A stretch of 64,000 bases of DNA from Hymenobacter sp. BT559 (GCF_017571525.1 NZ_JAGETY010000003.1:310001-374000); one strand, 5' to 3'. Positions 10,716 to 19,551 are shown, counted from the first letter of the stretch. Notes: generated from the sequence alone by a model not told the origin. Made by a program: numbers and translations.

Positions 10716-10934
10716 CTAGGTGGCCTTGCGCACCAGCCAGCCGGTGAGGCCAATGAGCAGCAGCCAGGTCAGCAGCACGTAGAGGTACAGCACCGGCACG
10801 CCCGCCACCCGCCCGCCGTGGTCGAAGGCCCCTAGCAAAGGGTAAGTAAGCAGCAGCGTGAAGAGCCCGGCCACAAACAGCAGGCGCTGGCCTCGCTGCC
10901 GGGAGGTATCTGAAGGCGTGTTTTCGGGCATCAT
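10716..10934 (-). CDS. Small two-helix membrane protein, symporter small-subunit-like
   Basis: This 72-residue protein has a polar N-terminus (MMPENTPSDTSRQRGQ) and two hydrophobic helices (around residues 17-36 and 46-66), ending in Arg-Lys. It lies 66 nt upstream of the SLC5-kinase gene on the same strand. Small two-helix proteins commonly accompany SLC5 symporters (DUF485-, DUF997- or DUF3311-like subunits), so it may be a subunit of the sensor. I cannot assign the exact family. The start could be either of the tandem Met codons. Confidence 0.7.
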   Translation of the reverse strand: MMPENTPSDTSRQRGQRLLFVAGLFTLLLTYPLLGAFDHGGRVAGVPVLYLYVLLTWLLLIGLTGWLVRKAT

Positions 10935-10964
10935 GGAAGGAAGGGGTTAGCCGCTCAACGTAAC

Positions 10965-11003
10965 GCAAAAACCCGCCCGGCGGGCTGCCTGACGGGTTTT
11001 TGC
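10965..11003 (-). terminator. Terminator downstream of MHS transporter gene
   Basis: The arms 10965-10975 and 10993-11003 are perfect 11-bp complements (GCAAAAACCCG). The hairpin lies between the transporter stop at 11023 and the small membrane protein gene, so it separates the two transcription units. Confidence 0.65.
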
Positions 11004-11022
11004 TTAAAATTCAATCACTTAG

Positions 11023-12501
11023 CTAGCTATCCATCAGCTTCACGTTGCGGGTGTCTTTCATCAGCGCCGTGCCTACAAAGAAGCAGATAAGCGCAATCAC
11101 CACCGGGTAAATGAGCCCTAGCAGGCTGCTGTGCTCCTTGGTAAAAGTACCAGCCGGCTGCTTTGCCGCCCACACGCCGATGGAGGTAGCGATGAGCGGC
11201 ACGAAGCCCCCAAACACGCCATTGCCAATGTGATAGGGCACCGAGAGCGAGGTGTAGCGCACGCTGGTGGGGAAGAGCTCGACGAGGTAGGCGGCGATGG
11301 GGCCGTACACCATGGTCACAAACAGCACGAGGCAGAAGGTGAGCACCGTCATCATGAACACGTTGGGCGTGAGGGCTTTCATCACGGCGGGCACGGCCTT
11401 GCCGGCGGCATCCACGGTAGCGGGGGTGATTTCGGTGAGCGGCCCGGCGTAGGCCTTGATGCCGTAGAAGAGCGGAATGGTGAACAGCGCCCCGCAAATC
11501 ATGCCCGTCATGATGATGCGCTTGCGGCCGATGCGGTCAGACAAAGAGCCAAAGTACACAAACAGCGGCGTGGCAAGCACCATCGCCACCACCAGCACGG
11601 TGCTCGAATCGACGATGTCGAGCTTAAGCGTGCTGTTCATAAACGAGTAAGCCTGAAACTGCGAGGTGTAGAAAATAACCCCCTGGCCCATCGTCACCCC
11701 AAACAGCGCAATCAGCACCAGGCGACGGTTGATGGGGTTCACGAACGAGTCGCGCAGGGGGCTCTTGCTCGTGGTGCCGGTAGCCTTGGCCTTGGCAAAA
11801 AGCGGCGACTCGTGCAGCTTTTTGCGGATGTAGTACGAGGCAATAACCAGCAGGCCCGAGAGCAGGAACGGAATGCGCCAGCCCCACTCTTTGAAAGCAG
11901 CCTCGCCCATCGTTTTGCGCGTGATAACAATTACCAGAATGCTGAGAATGAGGCCACCGGTAGCCGTAATCTGGATGAAGCTGGTGTAGTAGCCGCGCTT
12001 GGCATCGGGGGCATACTCGGCTACGTAGGTGGCCGCACCGCCATACTCGCCGCCCAGTGCTAGGCCCTGCAACAGGCGCAGCACTACCACAATGGCCGGC
12101 GCCGCAATGCCAATGGAGTCGTAGCTCGGAATGAGGCCCGTGATGAACGTGGCGCCGCCCATAATGAGCAGCGTTACCAGAAACGTGTACTTGCGCCCAA
12201 TCATGTCGCCAAGCCGGCCGAAGAACATGGCCCCGAACGGCCGCACTACGAAGCCCGCACCAAACACCGCCAGTGCCCCGAGCAGGGTGTCCTCAATCTT
12301 GCCGGCCTGCCCAAACAGCACTGGCCCAATGATGGCCGCCAGCGAGCCAAAAATGTAGAAATCGTACCACTCGATAACCGTGCCCACCGACGAGGCCGTG
12401 ATGACCTGCCAGATGGTTTTTGAATCGACTTGGTTGTTGTCGTGCGCCGCCGGCGCATCCACGGCCGCGCCGTAGGCGGTGGGGTTCAGGCTTTGTTCCA
12501 T
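11023..12501 (-). CDS. MFS transporter, metabolite:H+ symporter (MHS) family
   Basis: This 492-residue, 12-helix transporter belongs to the MHS family (ProP, ShiA, KgtP, CitA), which imports organic acids, betaines or dicarboxylates with protons. Diagnostic features are SVGTVIEWYDFYIFGSLAA at the first helix, FGRLGDMIGRKYTFLVTLL in the loop 2-3 motif, LRLLQGLALGGEYGGAATYV, and GSLSDRIGRKRIIM in the second half. It carries a large insertion in the second half (about residues 345-375). The substrate cannot be read from the sequence. It lies in a run of minus-strand genes with a porin and another MFS gene upstream and the acs/sensor group downstream, consistent with carboxylate uptake. Confidence 0.88.
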   Translation of the reverse strand: MEQSLNPTAYGAAVDAPAAHDNNQVDSKTIWQVITASSVGTVIEWYDFYIFGSLAAIIGPVLFGQAGKIEDTLLGALAVFGAGFVVRPFGAMFFGRLGDMIGRKYTFLVTLLIMGGATFITGLIPSYDSIGIAAPAIVVVLRLLQGLALGGEYGGAATYVAEYAPDAKRGYYTSFIQITATGGLILSILVIVITRKTMGEAAFKEWGWRIPFLLSGLLVIASYYIRKKLHESPLFAKAKATGTTSKSPLRDSFVNPINRRLVLIALFGVTMGQGVIFYTSQFQAYSFMNSTLKLDIVDSSTVLVVAMVLATPLFVYFGSLSDRIGRKRIIMTGMICGALFTIPLFYGIKAYAGPLTEITPATVDAAGKAVPAVMKALTPNVFMMTVLTFCLVLFVTMVYGPIAAYLVELFPTSVRYTSLSVPYHIGNGVFGGFVPLIATSIGVWAAKQPAGTFTKEHSSLLGLIYPVVIALICFFVGTALMKDTRNVKLMDS

Positions 12502-12546
12502 TAGGAAAGGGTGGGAAAAGATATTGCTGAATGAGTGGCGACTAGC

Positions 12547-14112
12547 CTATAAAAATACCTGCGTTTGCAGCGTTATTTCGGGGCGGTGGGTCACGTCGCC
12601 GGCCACGCCCACGCCGTTCACGGTGGTCATGTTAAAATCGGGGCGGGCGCGGTAGTTGAGCGTCACCTTGGCGTTGTGGCCATCGATGTAGAAGTTGAGG
12701 CCCGCATCGTAGATATTCACGCCCTGCACGTCGCCGGCGGCGTTGCGCAGGCCCTCGTAATTGCTGTGCAGGTAGGCCACGTAGGGCTGCAGGCGCACCT
12801 TGGGGCCTAGCGTGTTTTTGCCCATGAGGAAGCCGAGCTGGCCATATACGGTGCCGCCCGTGCCCGACTGCGGCACGGCGTTGCCGCGGTAGGCATTGGC
12901 CCCGTAGCCGGGGTTTTCGGCACCGACAAAGCGCACGTAGTTGGGCCCGAAGTCGTAGTTCCAGTACACGCCGTAGAAAGTAACGGCCGTGCGCTTGGCC
13001 GTATCGAGCGGCGTATCGTAGAATACATCGGCGCCGAAGAGCTTGATATCGTGCTTGGTAGTGGGCACGGCCGCATAGAGGTCACTGCCGCTGGTCAGGT
13101 TAGCCAGGTTCACCGTGCTGCTGCCTGAGCGCGAGAACATACCATTCTGGTTGTACATAAAGCCCGTCCCGATGCTCAGCACCTTTTTGGTGCCCAGGTA
13201 CGTGCCCTGCGTGTAAGGCAGCAGGTTGGCCTCGGGCTCGAAAAAGTTGTAGCTGAAGTAGCCCTGGTACACGTGCCCGTCGTTTTGGGGGTTGTACTGC
13301 GCCACGTTAATGCCGGTATTGGTCGTGATGCCGTTAGTTGTAGAATTCACCCCTAGCCCCAGCGGGTTACCGGTTTGTACGCCGCCCGCCACGTAGGTTG
13401 TATTGGTAGGCAGGTTGGTCAGGAAGGGGTCGCTCATCGACAGCTTGTAATCAAACTTACCCACCCGGCCCTTGGCATACACGCCAATCCAGCGCGCAAA
13501 CTGGTCGATGGCGTCGATAGTTGGGAAGTTGGTCAGCGGCACGTCCATCGTCATGATGCTCGTGGTGCTGGCGCTACTCATGCGCGAGATGCCGTTGTAG
13601 TAGTGCAGGCCCGCCCCCAGGTTGAGGTACTTATTGACCTTATACTCGGTCACGGCCTCGTGGATAAAAAGCTGTGGCTTCTTGCCATCGGTGGTGGCAT
13701 TCACGCCGCCGCTCACGTTGTTCTGGTTGTTGATACCGAAGTGCGTGTAAATGAGAAAGCGCGGACTGAGCTGGGCCAGCAGCACCATGCGCGAGCGCCG
13801 GATGCCGAAGTCGAGCTGGTCGCTTTTAGGCTCGTTAGGCCCGCGTAGTGTGCCACTGTTGTTTTCGTTGTAGCGCATGTACACCTGCGTCCAGGCCATC
13901 AGGCGCACGTATTTTTGGCCATCGGGCGAGAGGTTGAATTTCATGCCTGCCCCGTAGGGCACTGGCTTGGTGGGGGCCGGTGGCGTGGGTGGCGGCGCCT
14001 GGGGCGCGGGCGGCGGGGCGGGCGAGCCAGGAGCCGGGGGGGCTACCTGCGCCTGGGCGGCGCCGGCCAGCAGCAAGCCACTTAGGGCCAGCGTGTAGCG
14101 GAAAGCATGCAT
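12547..14112 (-). CDS. Outer-membrane porin (OprO/P-like beta-barrel)
   Basis: The protein has a clear signal peptide (MHAFRYTLALSGLLLAGAAQAQ), a Pro/Ala-rich linker (VAPPAPGSPAPPPAPQAPP), then a barrel of alternating amphipathic strands ending in aromatic/hydrophobic residues (LQTQVFL). The segment FNLSPDGQKYVRLMAWTQVY and the overall composition resemble the Bacteroidota porins annotated as phosphate-selective OprO/OprP-like. The start is set at ATG 14112 because an upstream extension would bury the signal peptide. It lies 45 nt upstream of the MHS transporter gene, and the two are likely co-transcribed, giving outer- and inner-membrane steps of one uptake route. Confidence 0.82.
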   Translation of the reverse strand: MHAFRYTLALSGLLLAGAAQAQVAPPAPGSPAPPPAPQAPPPTPPAPTKPVPYGAGMKFNLSPDGQKYVRLMAWTQVYMRYNENNSGTLRGPNEPKSDQLDFGIRRSRMVLLAQLSPRFLIYTHFGINNQNNVSGGVNATTDGKKPQLFIHEAVTEYKVNKYLNLGAGLHYYNGISRMSSASTTSIMTMDVPLTNFPTIDAIDQFARWIGVYAKGRVGKFDYKLSMSDPFLTNLPTNTTYVAGGVQTGNPLGLGVNSTTNGITTNTGINVAQYNPQNDGHVYQGYFSYNFFEPEANLLPYTQGTYLGTKKVLSIGTGFMYNQNGMFSRSGSSTVNLANLTSGSDLYAAVPTTKHDIKLFGADVFYDTPLDTAKRTAVTFYGVYWNYDFGPNYVRFVGAENPGYGANAYRGNAVPQSGTGGTVYGQLGFLMGKNTLGPKVRLQPYVAYLHSNYEGLRNAAGDVQGVNIYDAGLNFYIDGHNAKVTLNYRARPDFNMTTVNGVGVAGDVTHRPEITLQTQVFL

Positions 14113-14485
14113 ATAAGAAACGTACTGGGTGGGAAGAGTATCGAACGAACTGCGCGCCGGCCGCCCCGGCCTCCGCTTGGGGCAGCTAAGTAGCACTACC
14201 AGGCAGCTATATGGTGTGCGCGTGCTATCGTTTTGCTAAAAGTCTATAGCTCTTAATTTTGGCCAAAAAAGCTATTTTCCTTTTACTAGCGCAGGCCGTC
14301 TTTACTGCCCGGCAGTGGCTCCAACGCACGACAATACCTTACTTATCACGCCTGTAGCATTTTATCCTAGTTTTATCACCGACTAGCCCTCATTTAGCAA
14401 AGCGCTATAGCTACTGAGCAAACCTATAGCAGTTTAGCGATAAAGCTCCTTGTTTATCGTTTGCGACCCTCTGAGGCAGTAAAAA
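14113..14485. other. Upstream region of porin gene with three CTATAGC copies
   Basis: I see no gene in these ~370 bases, which are more AT-rich than the flanks. CTATAGC occurs at 14244-14250, 14405-14411 and 14424-14430. A minus-strand TAGGTTTG (14419-14426) fits the -7 promoter consensus and overlaps the third copy, which would give the porin mRNA a leader of about 300 nt. Confidence 0.4.
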
Positions 14486-14511
14486 GGGCAGCCTCCGTAC
14501 GGAGGCTGCCC
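14486..14511 (-). terminator. Terminator of the 14541-15788 MFS gene
   Basis: This is a 26-bp perfect palindrome (arms 14486-14498 and 14499-14511), followed by TTTTT on the minus strand. Confidence 0.75.
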
Positions 14512-14540
14512 AGCTAACTTTCGAGGATAGAAGCCGTTGG

Positions 14541-15788
14541 CTACTCTACATAATCCAGGTCTTTGCCGAAGCTTTCGGGCAGCGTGCTCACGGCCCAAAA
14601 GGCCACAGCCAACGTCACAAGGCCTAGCACGGCCGCCCCGGATAGGCTGCCGCCCAGGTGCGCCTCAGCCCACCGGTAGGCTGGCACCAGCGCCACTACC
14701 GAGCCGCGGGCAAAGTTGGGGGCCGTGGTGGCCACCGTGGCCCGCAGGTTGGTGCCAAACTGCTCGGCCGCTACCGTCACAAACAAGGCCCAGAAGCCTA
14801 CCGCTAGGCCCATCACGAAGCACATCCGGTAAAAGCTCTCCGGCGAGGCCCCGCGCATCGCAAACAGGTAAGCCAGCACCACGGCGGTGCATAGCACCAG
14901 AAACACTTGCAGCGCCCGCTTGCGGCTGCGCAGCAGCTGGCTCAGGCCGCCGCTCGCAAAATCACCAAATACCAGCCCGAAGTAGCACCAGAATACGGCG
15001 CGCCCTGCCTCCACCGGGCCAGTCAGCCCCAGCGCCCGCCCAAACTCGGGCGCGAACGTGATAAGGATACCCACCACAAACCACAACGGCACCCCGATAA
15101 GCAGACAGCGCAGGTAGCGCTTCAGCCGCGGCCCGTTGGTAAACAGGGCCAGGAAATTGCCCCGCGCGGCAGTGCTTTCCTGGGTGCGCCGAAACATGCC
15201 CGACTCAAACACGCTCACCCGCAACACCAGCAGCGCCAGCCCCAGCGCTCCGCCCACGCCGTAGGCCGAGCGCCAGCCAAACTGCTCGCCCACCCAGAAC
15301 GCCAGCATGGCCCCGCTCACGCCCACGGTGGCTACCAGCATGGTGCCCATACCGCGCCGCTCGCGGGGCAGGCTCTCGCTCACCAGCGTAATGCCCGCGC
15401 CCAGCTCGCCGGCTAGCCCCACGCCGGCAATCAGCCGCAGCCAGGCATATTGCCCCATCGTATGCACGAAGGCGTTGGCCAGGTTGGCCAGCGAGTACAG
15501 CAAAATAGAGCCAAACAATACCGACAGCCGCCCGCGCTTGTCGCCCAGCACGCCCCACAAGATGCCGCCCAGCAGCATGCCACCCATCTGCACCTGCAGC
15601 AAAAATTCGCCCTCGGTTTTAACGTCGGTCACGCCCAGCGCTGTCAGGCTCTTGACCCGCACAATGCTAAACAGTATCAGGTCGTAGATGTCGACGAAGT
15701 AGCCCAGCGAGGCCACGATTACTACGGCGCTGAATAAGCCCACTGGGGGCCGCTCGGCCGCGGGCACGGAAGATTGGGAAGGATGCAC
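14541..15788 (-). CDS. MFS transporter, sugar/acid symporter type
   Basis: The 415-residue protein has 12 predicted helices and the MFS loop motif GVLGDKRGRLSVLFGS. The first-helix segment SLGYFVDIYDLILFSIVRV and LRLIAGVGLAGELGAGITLVSE resemble the sugar-transporter/MHS-like part of the superfamily. The substrate is unknown. It has its own downstream terminator at 14486-14511, so it is probably transcribed separately from the porin-MHS pair, although all lie in the same direction. MHPSQSS at 15788 is the likely start. Confidence 0.85.
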   Translation of the reverse strand: MHPSQSSVPAAERPPVGLFSAVVIVASLGYFVDIYDLILFSIVRVKSLTALGVTDVKTEGEFLLQVQMGGMLLGGILWGVLGDKRGRLSVLFGSILLYSLANLANAFVHTMGQYAWLRLIAGVGLAGELGAGITLVSESLPRERRGMGTMLVATVGVSGAMLAFWVGEQFGWRSAYGVGGALGLALLVLRVSVFESGMFRRTQESTAARGNFLALFTNGPRLKRYLRCLLIGVPLWFVVGILITFAPEFGRALGLTGPVEAGRAVFWCYFGLVFGDFASGGLSQLLRSRKRALQVFLVLCTAVVLAYLFAMRGASPESFYRMCFVMGLAVGFWALFVTVAAEQFGTNLRATVATTAPNFARGSVVALVPAYRWAEAHLGGSLSGAAVLGLVTLAVAFWAVSTLPESFGKDLDYVE

Positions 15789-15883
15789 AGATTAGGGAAA
15801 ACGATTTTCTGGCCCTAAACATACTGACCAACGGCTACGCTAGCCAGCTCATAGCGCAATAGGCCCCTACCCCCTGCGCGGCG

Positions 15884-16306
15884 CTAGCCCGCCCGAAAGC
15901 GCTCCCAGCGTATCATCATGTACTTATCGCCCAGCTCGGTCACGACCAGGCCGGCGCTTTTCAGGTTTTCCGGCTTTTGAAAGAACTCGGCTAGCTCCTT
16001 CTGATTGAGAATCTTATACGTGGGGTGGTAGTCGGTCTGGCGTGGGGCTTTCACGCCGTATTTCTTCACCCAGTTCATCACGCTCACGTGGCTGACCCCT
16101 AGCAGGCGCTCGATTTCGCGGTAGCTCACGCCTTCGATATAGAGCTGCAGGGCCTTCACCACGTAGTACGGGTTCACCTCGCGCCCCACCTTGGCCACGG
16201 TGTAGTGGTAGCCGCAGCTTTTGCAGCGAAAGCGCTGACGCTCATTGATTACCCCGCTCTTCGTGGCTTCTTTGGAATCGCATTTGGGGCAAACGGGCGC
16301 GGTCAT
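15884..16306 (-). CDS. Zinc-ribbon/HTH protein derived from IS1-type InsA, no catalytic domain
   Basis: The 140-residue protein starts with a zinc ribbon (CPKCDSKEATKSG and FRCKSCGYHYT). A helix-turn-helix follows (ALQLYIEGVSYREIERLLGV SHVSVMNWVKKYG), exactly the layout of IS1-family InsA transposase N-termini. The DDE nuclease half is absent. Instead there is a private C-terminal segment ending KYMMIRWERFRAG. No IS ends or target duplications are evident around it. It therefore looks like a host DNA-binding protein derived from a transposase. ATG 16306 is chosen because MTAPVCPKC places the ribbon at the N-terminus, and a TACATTTG element lies 45 nt upstream. Confidence 0.75.
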   Translation of the reverse strand: MTAPVCPKCDSKEATKSGVINERQRFRCKSCGYHYTVAKVGREVNPYYVVKALQLYIEGVSYREIERLLGVSHVSVMNWVKKYGVKAPRQTDYHPTYKILNQKELAEFFQKPENLKSAGLVVTELGDKYMMIRWERFRAG

Positions 16307-16351
16307 AATAAATGGCCCGGGCACTGAGTCTTGCCGAGCCGGGGCTAGCGG

Positions 16352-16359
16352 CAAATGTA
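16352..16359 (-). promoter_or_regulatory. -7 element TACATTTG for the zinc-ribbon/HTH gene
   Basis: On the minus strand this matches TAnnTTTG. The expected transcription start near 16345 gives a leader of about 40 nt to ATG 16306. Confidence 0.5.
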
Positions 16360-16458
16360 TAGGAATTTAGCAAAAAGCTACTCCCTGCTCCTCCTCTTCT
16401 GCCTAGCGCTAGCCCGCAGCACGGCCGTAGCTTTGATTCGCCAACCCACCCCTAGCCC

Positions 16459-17373
16459 ATGCCCACTCCTCCTACCCGCCCTATTGCACCGGCCGACTTA
16501 TCGCCGGCCGATTTTTATCAATACCTCATTGGCGCAGTGGCGCCGCGGCCGATAGCCTTCGCCAGCACTATGTCGGCCGGGGGCGAAGTGAATCTGAGTC
16601 CGTTCAGCTTCTTCAACGTGATGAGCATGAGCCCGCCTATCCTCGTGTTTTCAGTTACCAGCCGCGGGCGCGACAACTCCCATAAGGATACGCTGCAGAA
16701 CGTGCGCGCTGTGCCCGAAGTCGTTATCAATCTCTGCGATTACCCCCTAGTGGAGCAGCTTTCGCTGGCCAGCGCGGAGTACCCTGCCGGGGTCAATGAG
16801 TTTACCAAAGCGGGCCTCACCGAAGTACCGTCGGACAAAGTGCGACCGCCGCGCGTGGCCGAGTGCCCGGTAGCCTTTGAGTGTGTGGTAGGGCAGGTTA
16901 TGGCGCTCGGCGATGGGCCGGGCCACGGCAACCTGGTAGTGTGCCGCGTGGTGCAGGCCCACGTGCGCGAGGCCATTTTGCTGGATGGCCGGCCCGGCAT
17001 CGACCCGCTGAAGTACGAGGCTGTGTCGCGCCTGGGTGGCGACTGGTACAGCCGCCTGCGCCCCGAAAACCTCTTTACCGTGGGCCGCCCCAACCGCCAC
17101 CTGGGCATCGGCTTCGACGAGCTGCCCACGCACATTCGCCACAGCGACCTGCTCACCGGCAACCACCTTGCCCGGCTGGCCAATACCGAGCGCGCCGCCC
17201 TGCCCAGCCCGGCCCAGATTGAGGAAATCAAAGCCGAGCCAATGGTGGCCTATCTGCTTAATAAGCACCGCAACGATGCCGCCGAGCAGCAAAAGCAGCT
17301 TACGCTGCTAGCCCGCCAGTGGCTGGAAGAAGGGCGCGTAGCCGAGGCGTGGCGGGTGCTGCTGGTGGGCTAG
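16459..17373 (+). CDS. Flavin reductase-like (split-barrel FMN-binding) protein
   Basis: The 304-residue protein has the flavin reductase-like split-barrel fold in its first ~210 residues. The signature is YLIGAVAPRPIAFAST, then NLSPFSFFNVMSMSPPILVFS and KDTLQNVRAVPEVVINL. These proteins bind FMN and act as reductases or are orphan members of the DIM6/NTAB group. The extra C-terminal ~90 residues are helical and charged. The gene is on its own promoter, opposite the zinc-ribbon protein, and lies 12 nt before the small gene at 17386. The partner oxygenase, if any, is not nearby. Confidence 0.82.
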   Translation: MPTPPTRPIAPADLSPADFYQYLIGAVAPRPIAFASTMSAGGEVNLSPFSFFNVMSMSPPILVFSVTSRGRDNSHKDTLQNVRAVPEVVINLCDYPLVEQLSLASAEYPAGVNEFTKAGLTEVPSDKVRPPRVAECPVAFECVVGQVMALGDGPGHGNLVVCRVVQAHVREAILLDGRPGIDPLKYEAVSRLGGDWYSRLRPENLFTVGRPNRHLGIGFDELPTHIRHSDLLTGNHLARLANTERAALPSPAQIEEIKAEPMVAYLLNKHRNDAAEQQKQLTLLARQWLEEGRVAEAWRVLLVG

Positions 17374-17385
17374 CATTTTCAAATC

Positions 17386-17727
17386 ATGTGCCCTACCTGC
17401 TCGCTCACTCCTATCTACAGCTTTGCATCAGCTGCCAGCTTTGAGGCCTTCGATGCAGCATTAACGCAGCAACTGGCCAGCCGGCAGCTAAAAGTTGTAC
17501 CTACACCTGCTTTACCTCACCTATCTGCCGCTTTTCAGTGCAGCAACTGCCTAGCTATATGGGTTCTAGCGGCCCCCGATAATGCCTGGCGAGGCTTCTT
17601 TTTACCGCAAGCCGAGGCTGCTCGCTATTTGCGGGCAATGCAAAGCGCCACCACTACCCGCCAGCTAGGCTGCTTGGTAACGGTGGCGCTTGCATTGCTG
17701 CTGATTATCTGGCGCAGCCTTTCCTGA
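17386..17727 (+). CDS. Hypothetical small protein with CxxC pairs and C-terminal helix
   Basis: The 113-residue protein has a CPTC motif at residues 2-5, a CSNC motif near residues 52-55 and one hydrophobic helix at about 95-110 (CLVTVALALLLIIW). The two CxxC pairs may bind one metal ion, placing a small cytoplasmic metal domain on a tail anchor. I do not recognise a family. It follows the flavin reductase gene by 12 nt and is convergent with alanine dehydrogenase, with only 17 nt between the stop codons. Confidence 0.6.
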   Translation: MCPTCSLTPIYSFASAASFEAFDAALTQQLASRQLKVVPTPALPHLSAAFQCSNCLAIWVLAAPDNAWRGFFLPQAEAARYLRAMQSATTTRQLGCLVTVALALLLIIWRSLS

Positions 17728-17744
17728 ACCTATTTGCTTAGGGC

Positions 17745-18971
17745 CTAATTCCGCACCGCAATCAGCAGCCCGAGCTCCTTGTAGCGCATGTTGAATTTCT
17801 TGGCAATGGCGGCATTTGTGAGCGAGCCTTTGTAGATGTACACGCCCGAGCGGAAATGCTCGTTCGTGAACAGCGCCTCGTTGATGCCGCCCTGTTGGCT
17901 GATATCCTGCAGAATGGGCGTAAAGATGTTGCTGAGCGCATTGGTGGCCGTGCGCGGCACGCGCGAGGCAATGTTGGGCACGCAGTAGTGCACCACATCA
18001 TACTTGCGAAAAACGGGCTTGCTGTGCGTAGTCAGCTCGCTGGTTTCGAAGCAGCCACCCTGGTCGATGCTGATATCAATGATGATGGAGCCCGCCGACA
18101 TGCTGGCCACCATCTGCTCGGGCACCATAAACGGGATGCGGCCCTCTTCCACAGCTAGGGCCCCAATAACCACGTCGGCCCGCCGAATCTGCTGGCTCAG
18201 GGCAAAGGTATCGAGGGTGCTGGTGTAGAGCTGCGCGCCCAAGTTGTGCTTAAGCCGTCGCAGCTTATACAGCTGATTGTCAAATACTTTAACCTCCGCC
18301 CCTAGTCCAATAGCTGCGCGGGCGGCGTACTCGGCCACCGTGCCCGCCCCCAGAATAACCACCTGCGACGGCGGCACGCCCGTGATACCGCCCAGAATAA
18401 TGCCCTTGCCCTCGTTGGAGCGGGCCAGGTACTCGGCCGCCACCAGCATCACCGTCGAGCCCGCGATTTCGCTCATGGCGCGCACTACCGGGCGGGCGCC
18501 GCTAGGGTCCTTTATCAGCTCAAAGCCGATGGCATTCACTTTTTTGCGCGCCAGGGCATTGATAAACTCGGGCGTCATGGTGCCCATTTGCAGGGCCGAG
18601 ATGAGCGTTTGGCCGGGGCGCATGAGCTCGATTTCATCCATCACGGGCGGAGCCACTTTCAGGATAATGTCGGCCTTGTACACCTCCTCGGTAGAGTAGG
18701 CAATGGTGGCCCCGGCCTCGGAGTAGTCGTGGTCGGAGTACTTGCTGGGCTCGCCGGCGCCGCTCTCCATCAGCACTTCGTGGCCTTCCGTCACGAGGTG
18801 AAGCACGGCTTCGGGCGTGAGGCCCAGCCGGTTTTCCTGCAAGGATGTCTCCTTGGGCAGACCGATGAAAAGCTTGCGCTTGCGCGTTTCCACGGCCAGC
18901 ATCGACTCCTGGGTGAAGTAGGCGCGGCTCGTAGCCAGCGCGCCAAAGCCGGAGGGTAGCTGTTCGGCCAT
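17745..18971 (-). CDS. ald: Alanine dehydrogenase
   Basis: The enzyme converts L-alanine to pyruvate and ammonia with NAD+ in the cytosol. The 408-residue protein has the AlaDH/PNT N-terminal domain (IGLPKETSLQENRLGLTPEAV, VLMESGAGEPSKYSDHDYSEAGA). The Rossmann domain VVILGAGTVAEYAARAAIGLGAEVKVFD follows, then SIIIDISIDQGGCFETS and NIASRVPRTATNALSN, which favour alanine dehydrogenase over transhydrogenase. It has about 35 extra N-terminal residues relative to the short bacterial Ald; I recall this for Bacteroidota members. It is followed 73 nt downstream by tsaE. Confidence 0.92.
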   Translation of the reverse strand: MAEQLPSGFGALATSRAYFTQESMLAVETRKRKLFIGLPKETSLQENRLGLTPEAVLHLVTEGHEVLMESGAGEPSKYSDHDYSEAGATIAYSTEEVYKADIILKVAPPVMDEIELMRPGQTLISALQMGTMTPEFINALARKKVNAIGFELIKDPSGARPVVRAMSEIAGSTVMLVAAEYLARSNEGKGIILGGITGVPPSQVVILGAGTVAEYAARAAIGLGAEVKVFDNQLYKLRRLKHNLGAQLYTSTLDTFALSQQIRRADVVIGALAVEEGRIPFMVPEQMVASMSAGSIIIDISIDQGGCFETSELTTHSKPVFRKYDVVHYCVPNIASRVPRTATNALSNIFTPILQDISQQGGINEALFTNEHFRSGVYIYKGSLTNAAIAKKFNMRYKELGLLIAVRN

Positions 18972-19044
18972 AACTTTTTTCAGAGAACAGAGGACAGTGA
19001 ATAGCGAGCAGTTAGTCTGCGCACTGGCTACTGTTTACTGCTCA

Positions 19045-19479
19045 TTATTCACTAGTAATTGATAATTGTCTTGATTCTGGGCCGGTTACGGTCAGCTCCA
19101 CCAGCAGTCGCTGCGGGGGTAGCAGGCTGGCCACGCGGCTAGGCCATTCTACCAGGCAAAGATACCCCGAATCGAAGTACTCGGCCGCACCCAGGCGGGC
19201 AGCTTCTTCTTCGGAATCAACCCGGTAAAAGTCGAAGTGATAAATGGGCTGCCCGCGGCCGTCGCGGTACTCATTGACCAGGGCGAAGGTGGGGCTGCTC
19301 ACGTCGTCTTCGACCCCTAGCGCGGCGCATAGGGCCCGGATGAGCGTGGTTTTGCCCGCGCCCATCTCGCCCTCAAAAGCTACTACGCTGCGGCCCGATT
19401 CGGCGATGGCGGCGGCGAGCTGCTGGGCAGCCATGGGCACGGCTGCTAGGGCCGGAATTTCGAGGGTACTAGGTGTCAC
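19045..19479 (-). CDS. tsaE: tRNA threonylcarbamoyladenosine biosynthesis ATPase TsaE
   Basis: TsaE is the P-loop ATPase that works with TsaB and TsaD in making the t6A modification on ANN-decoding tRNAs. The 144-residue protein shows Walker A GEMGAGKTTLIRAL (from residue 37), SSPTFALVNEYRDG, HFDFYRVDSEEEAARLG, and LCLVEWPSRV. Length and motif order are standard. It lies between alanine dehydrogenase and miaE on the same strand. An imperfect inverted repeat (18997-19012 with 19037-19052) spans its stop codon and could end the transcript. Confidence 0.95.
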   Translation of the reverse strand: MTPSTLEIPALAAVPMAAQQLAAAIAESGRSVVAFEGEMGAGKTTLIRALCAALGVEDDVSSPTFALVNEYRDGRGQPIYHFDFYRVDSEEEAARLGAAEYFDSGYLCLVEWPSRVASLLPPQRLLVELTVTGPESRQLSITSE

Positions 19480-19551
19480 GTTTAGCTAGGTTGTAAAGCG
19501 GGTGCGTTATCCTGTCAAGGTTGTAAGGCCAGCCCCGTGCGGCCCCGATAG

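Noticed and set aside
11131..12063. 310-codon plus-strand frame opposite the MHS transporter gene
   Set aside because: Low-complexity antisense translation without start context. The transporter reading frame is clear.
15884..16306. Active IS1-type insertion sequence
   Set aside because: No catalytic DDE reading frame, terminal inverted repeats or target duplication are visible.
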